Below, one piece after another: positions 61,849 through 64,000 of a stretch of 64,000 nt of DNA (positions are counted from its first letter, which is position 1; each line of letters starts with the position of its first letter). The notes below the pieces were generated by a model. The model had not been told where the DNA came from and ran no database searches. It saw only the letters and a list, made by a program, of their open reading frames with translations. The translations under genes were made by a program, and so were the position numbers. The stretch lies in NCBI RefSeq assembly GCF_018691265.1, contig NW_024881321.1, positions 22,914,198-22,978,197 of the forward strand. The letters are read 5' to 3'. This stretch comes from Tyto alba. Taxonomy: Eukaryota > Chordata > Aves > Strigiformes > Tytonidae.

Positions 61849-61869
61849 ACTGACTGACGAGCAGTCAGT
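61849..61869. repeat. Small hairpin, 8-base arms, 5-base loop
   Basis: ACTGACTG and CAGTCAGT flank ACGAG. Directly upstream is a short tandem of AACTGTGACAGG/AACTGTGACATG. Probably incidental. Confidence 0.7.
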
Positions 61870-63811
61870 ATATCTGTGTTTGTTCATACAATTGTAGTAT
61901 AGGGCTTCAAGAAGAGTGACAATGTAATCTGTGATACTTTGGAACACTGAGTTGACTGAAGAAAGGGGAAAAATGTTTGCTTCAACTTTTCTGAAAATTT
62001 ATAGGAGTTGGAAAACTTTCCAAAGAGAAAATGGCACAACTGAAGTGTTGATTCCAGTTTTTGACCTTAGGATTGATGAAGAAAGTGTTTTAAAGCCCCA
62101 GATAAGGAAGTGAGAGATGATACTTCCAATTTTCACATTCATAGTAACTTAATGTGAAAAAAGATCAATAATAAAAGTAATTCCGTGTGGTGTGGGAGAA
62201 TATTCTTTGATAATGCAGATAATTCTGAATTAATTTGGAGACAGTGGCAGATTTTTCAAGGGCTTGGGAAAGACAGATTGACATATTTTATAATTTTGTT
62301 CCATTCAGTGTATTTTTTATATTCAGTTAAGAACACTGTGTTTAATAACCTGTCAAAAGATTGTTTGCAAATGCTCACATTACCTTATGCTCCCAAAAAA
62401 TTATATCTGAAAAATTAGATCATAAACATAATTTCAGTTCTGGAAAAAAGTGGTTGAAGAAGAAGTTCCTGAGGTCCAGCATTTTAGATGGTAAAGAGCC
62501 AGTTGCCATAAAGAAGTGGTAACCATAATATTTTTATCATTTATTTCTAGGAGTGAAATTCCAGCACTTGAAAGAAACCTCTCCAATACTACTAGATAAC
62601 AATTCTATTGTCTAAGCAGAGGAGGGACGGATTTACTGCATTGTCAAAAAATTGTCTTAGGGAAGACAGTTCAGGGAAACATCTGTGATGTATAGGTTTG
62701 TGTCCTGTATGACAACGTGTTTAATTACAGCTTTGCCTTGAAGACCGTGACAGAACACTTTCAGGAAACTACGGGATGACACACATACAGTGAATGTGAT
62801 GCCAGGTTTGTCTGCAAACACAGAATGTTCTCTCACAATGTTCATGGGTCTGCAGATGTGCACTCCTACCTGGACAGGTGTGTCTGATGTGACTGTTTCT
62901 CTTGTGTTTCTCTGGGGATACATTATATTATGCATCACTTCCTACTCAATAGTTGTTCTACCTTGACATGACCTCTTCTGTCATAAGGGTTTAGTCAAGT
63001 GTGGAGCTCCTCAAAATTAAAAATAAACATTTCAGTCTGTTGATTATTTTTTCTCTATAAAATCCCTATAACTACCAGTACAACTAATGGGATAATACAA
63101 TGAGATAAATCTTCATAGATCAGCACTACTGTCAGAACTGTTTGTCACATTATATGTTACCTAATGTGTTCATACACTAGCCCCTATTTACTCTAGGCCT
63201 TATTTGATACATGGCATACATAAAGCATCAGTAATATTTATATGACTGTTCCTCCACAAATGGAGAATAAGTCAGCATTTTCAGCTTCATACACTTCAGA
63301 CATATTTAATCTAGCAGTCTTTTATGGCACCTCACAGTATAGAAAATCCAGATATTAGTAAACCAGAAGTGCAAGTCTCTGCTGGCGTTCATATCTAGAA
63401 AACTTTGTTAAAATTCAGAACTATTTTATGTTTCTTAAAATTACCTTATGGCAAAGCAGCCTAACGAGTAAGAAATCAGATGAAAAAGAAACAAATTTTG
63501 AGAGAAATAATGTCCAATAGTATCTCTACCATCTGATTTAGAGGTTGTAAAATTTTCTTCTAATCAATGAAAAGGATAGTGCGATTTATCTTACCATAAA
63601 GTAGATGACTATAATAAATCAGATAAAGCACATAAATATGACCATTGTCTTTATGGATTTTGAAAGACACTTAAGATTACCTACTCAGATGTAGATTTCT
63701 ACATTGTAGATATCTGGAATTAGCCAGTGGAGATAGACCACATATCAGGGCTGGGCCCTAATGCTGGTAGTAATTAACCTAAATGATTACACAGTTGCCA
63801 AAAAGCAGTTT

Positions 63812-64000
63812 TGCAGGTTGAAACTTGGTTAAGGGCCAAATTCCCCACCCAGAAACTTGCTCGCTCCCTCTCTTCAGCAGGACAGGGAGAAAATAGGATG
63901 AGAAAGTTCGTGGGTCGTGATGAAGGTATCAAGATCTCTTAACAGTCTCCACTTGGCAAAGTTAGGTTAATTTATTGCCAGTTAAAATAGATTTGGGTAG
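63812..64000 (-). mobile_element. Family-C ERVK-like LTR, 3' end, cut by window edge
   Basis: Read on the minus strand this is the 3' end of the family-C LTR. From the LTR end inward on the plus strand come a decayed TGCAGGTTGAA terminus, CTCGCTCCCTCTCTTCAGCAGGAC, AGGGAGAAAATAGGATGAGAAAGTTCGTGGGTCG, ATCTCTTAACAGTCTCCACTTGGCAAAG, and TTAATTTATTGCCAGTTAAAAT. The last includes the complement of the AATAAATTAA poly(A) region. The blocks correspond to U5 and R. The rest of the LTR lies beyond 64000. The outer boundary is approximate because the terminus is diverged. Confidence 0.8.

Larger units (their letters stand above)
55693..63811. other. AT-rich non-coding DNA, no gene recognised
   Basis: No exon, RNA gene or complete element recognised. 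It contains an (AAACC)n stretch (56419-56473), a 28-base T tract (61468-61495), a hairpin with 8-base arms (61849-61869) and a 93-residue minus-strand frame at 62657-62938. That frame has ordinary amino-acid composition but no recognised domain. Confidence 0.6.

Overview
The window looks like AT-rich, gene-free nuclear DNA from a bird. The bird call rests on the interspersed repeats: CR1 LINEs, three of them keeping the typical 3' end (octamer tails of the ATTCTRTG type, partly decayed in the older copies), and several endogenous-retrovirus LTR families that I recognise from memory as abundant in avian genomes. No mammalian-type Alu or L1 sequence was seen. The recognised families occur widely in modern birds, so I do not name a species. 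I found no host exon, tRNA, rRNA, snRNA, bacterial operon or CRISPR array. The open reading frames present are short. They are low-complexity, fall inside transposable elements, or have no recognisable domain.

Layout. 1-10953: unique AT-rich DNA with homopolymers and an (AAAAC)n array near 8.8 kb. 10954-11513: a family-B LTR whose 5' half is inverted in place. 13914-14405: a minus-strand family-A LTR. 14406-26787: a 12 kb block without a recognisable element. 26788-30400: a repeat cluster. It holds a CR1 3' end split by a plus-strand family-A LTR (27062-27556, exact 5-bp target duplication), then a collapsed family-D provirus (27979-28663, exact 6-bp target duplication), then a decayed CR1 that keeps its 5' coding part (about 28880-30348). 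36548-36880: the 5' part of a family-B LTR. 41592-41726: a short CR1 3' end.

47376-51965 is a second cluster. A family-C LTR abuts a decayed CR1 (48390-51932), and that CR1 is interrupted by a family-B retroviral remnant consisting of LTR, primer-binding site and repeat-rich leader (49946-51255). 54612-55692 is another family-C LTR, and 63812-64000 is the end of a third, on the minus strand and cut by the window edge. Everything between is AT-rich sequence in which I see only microsatellites, homopolymers and small palindromes.

The elements do not form a functional system. They record a history: CR1 copies came first, retroviral insertions followed, some of them into CR1, and most proviruses then collapsed to solo LTRs or deletion remnants. 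The most informative observations are the inverted half-LTR at 11 kb, the family-D provirus collapsed by one internal deletion between intact target duplications, the one-LTR family-B remnant nested in CR1, and the 48-bp tandem array in its leader. I did not find a convincing undescribed biological system. Family letters A-D are local labels. Family assignments come from recognising sequence, not from a database search.
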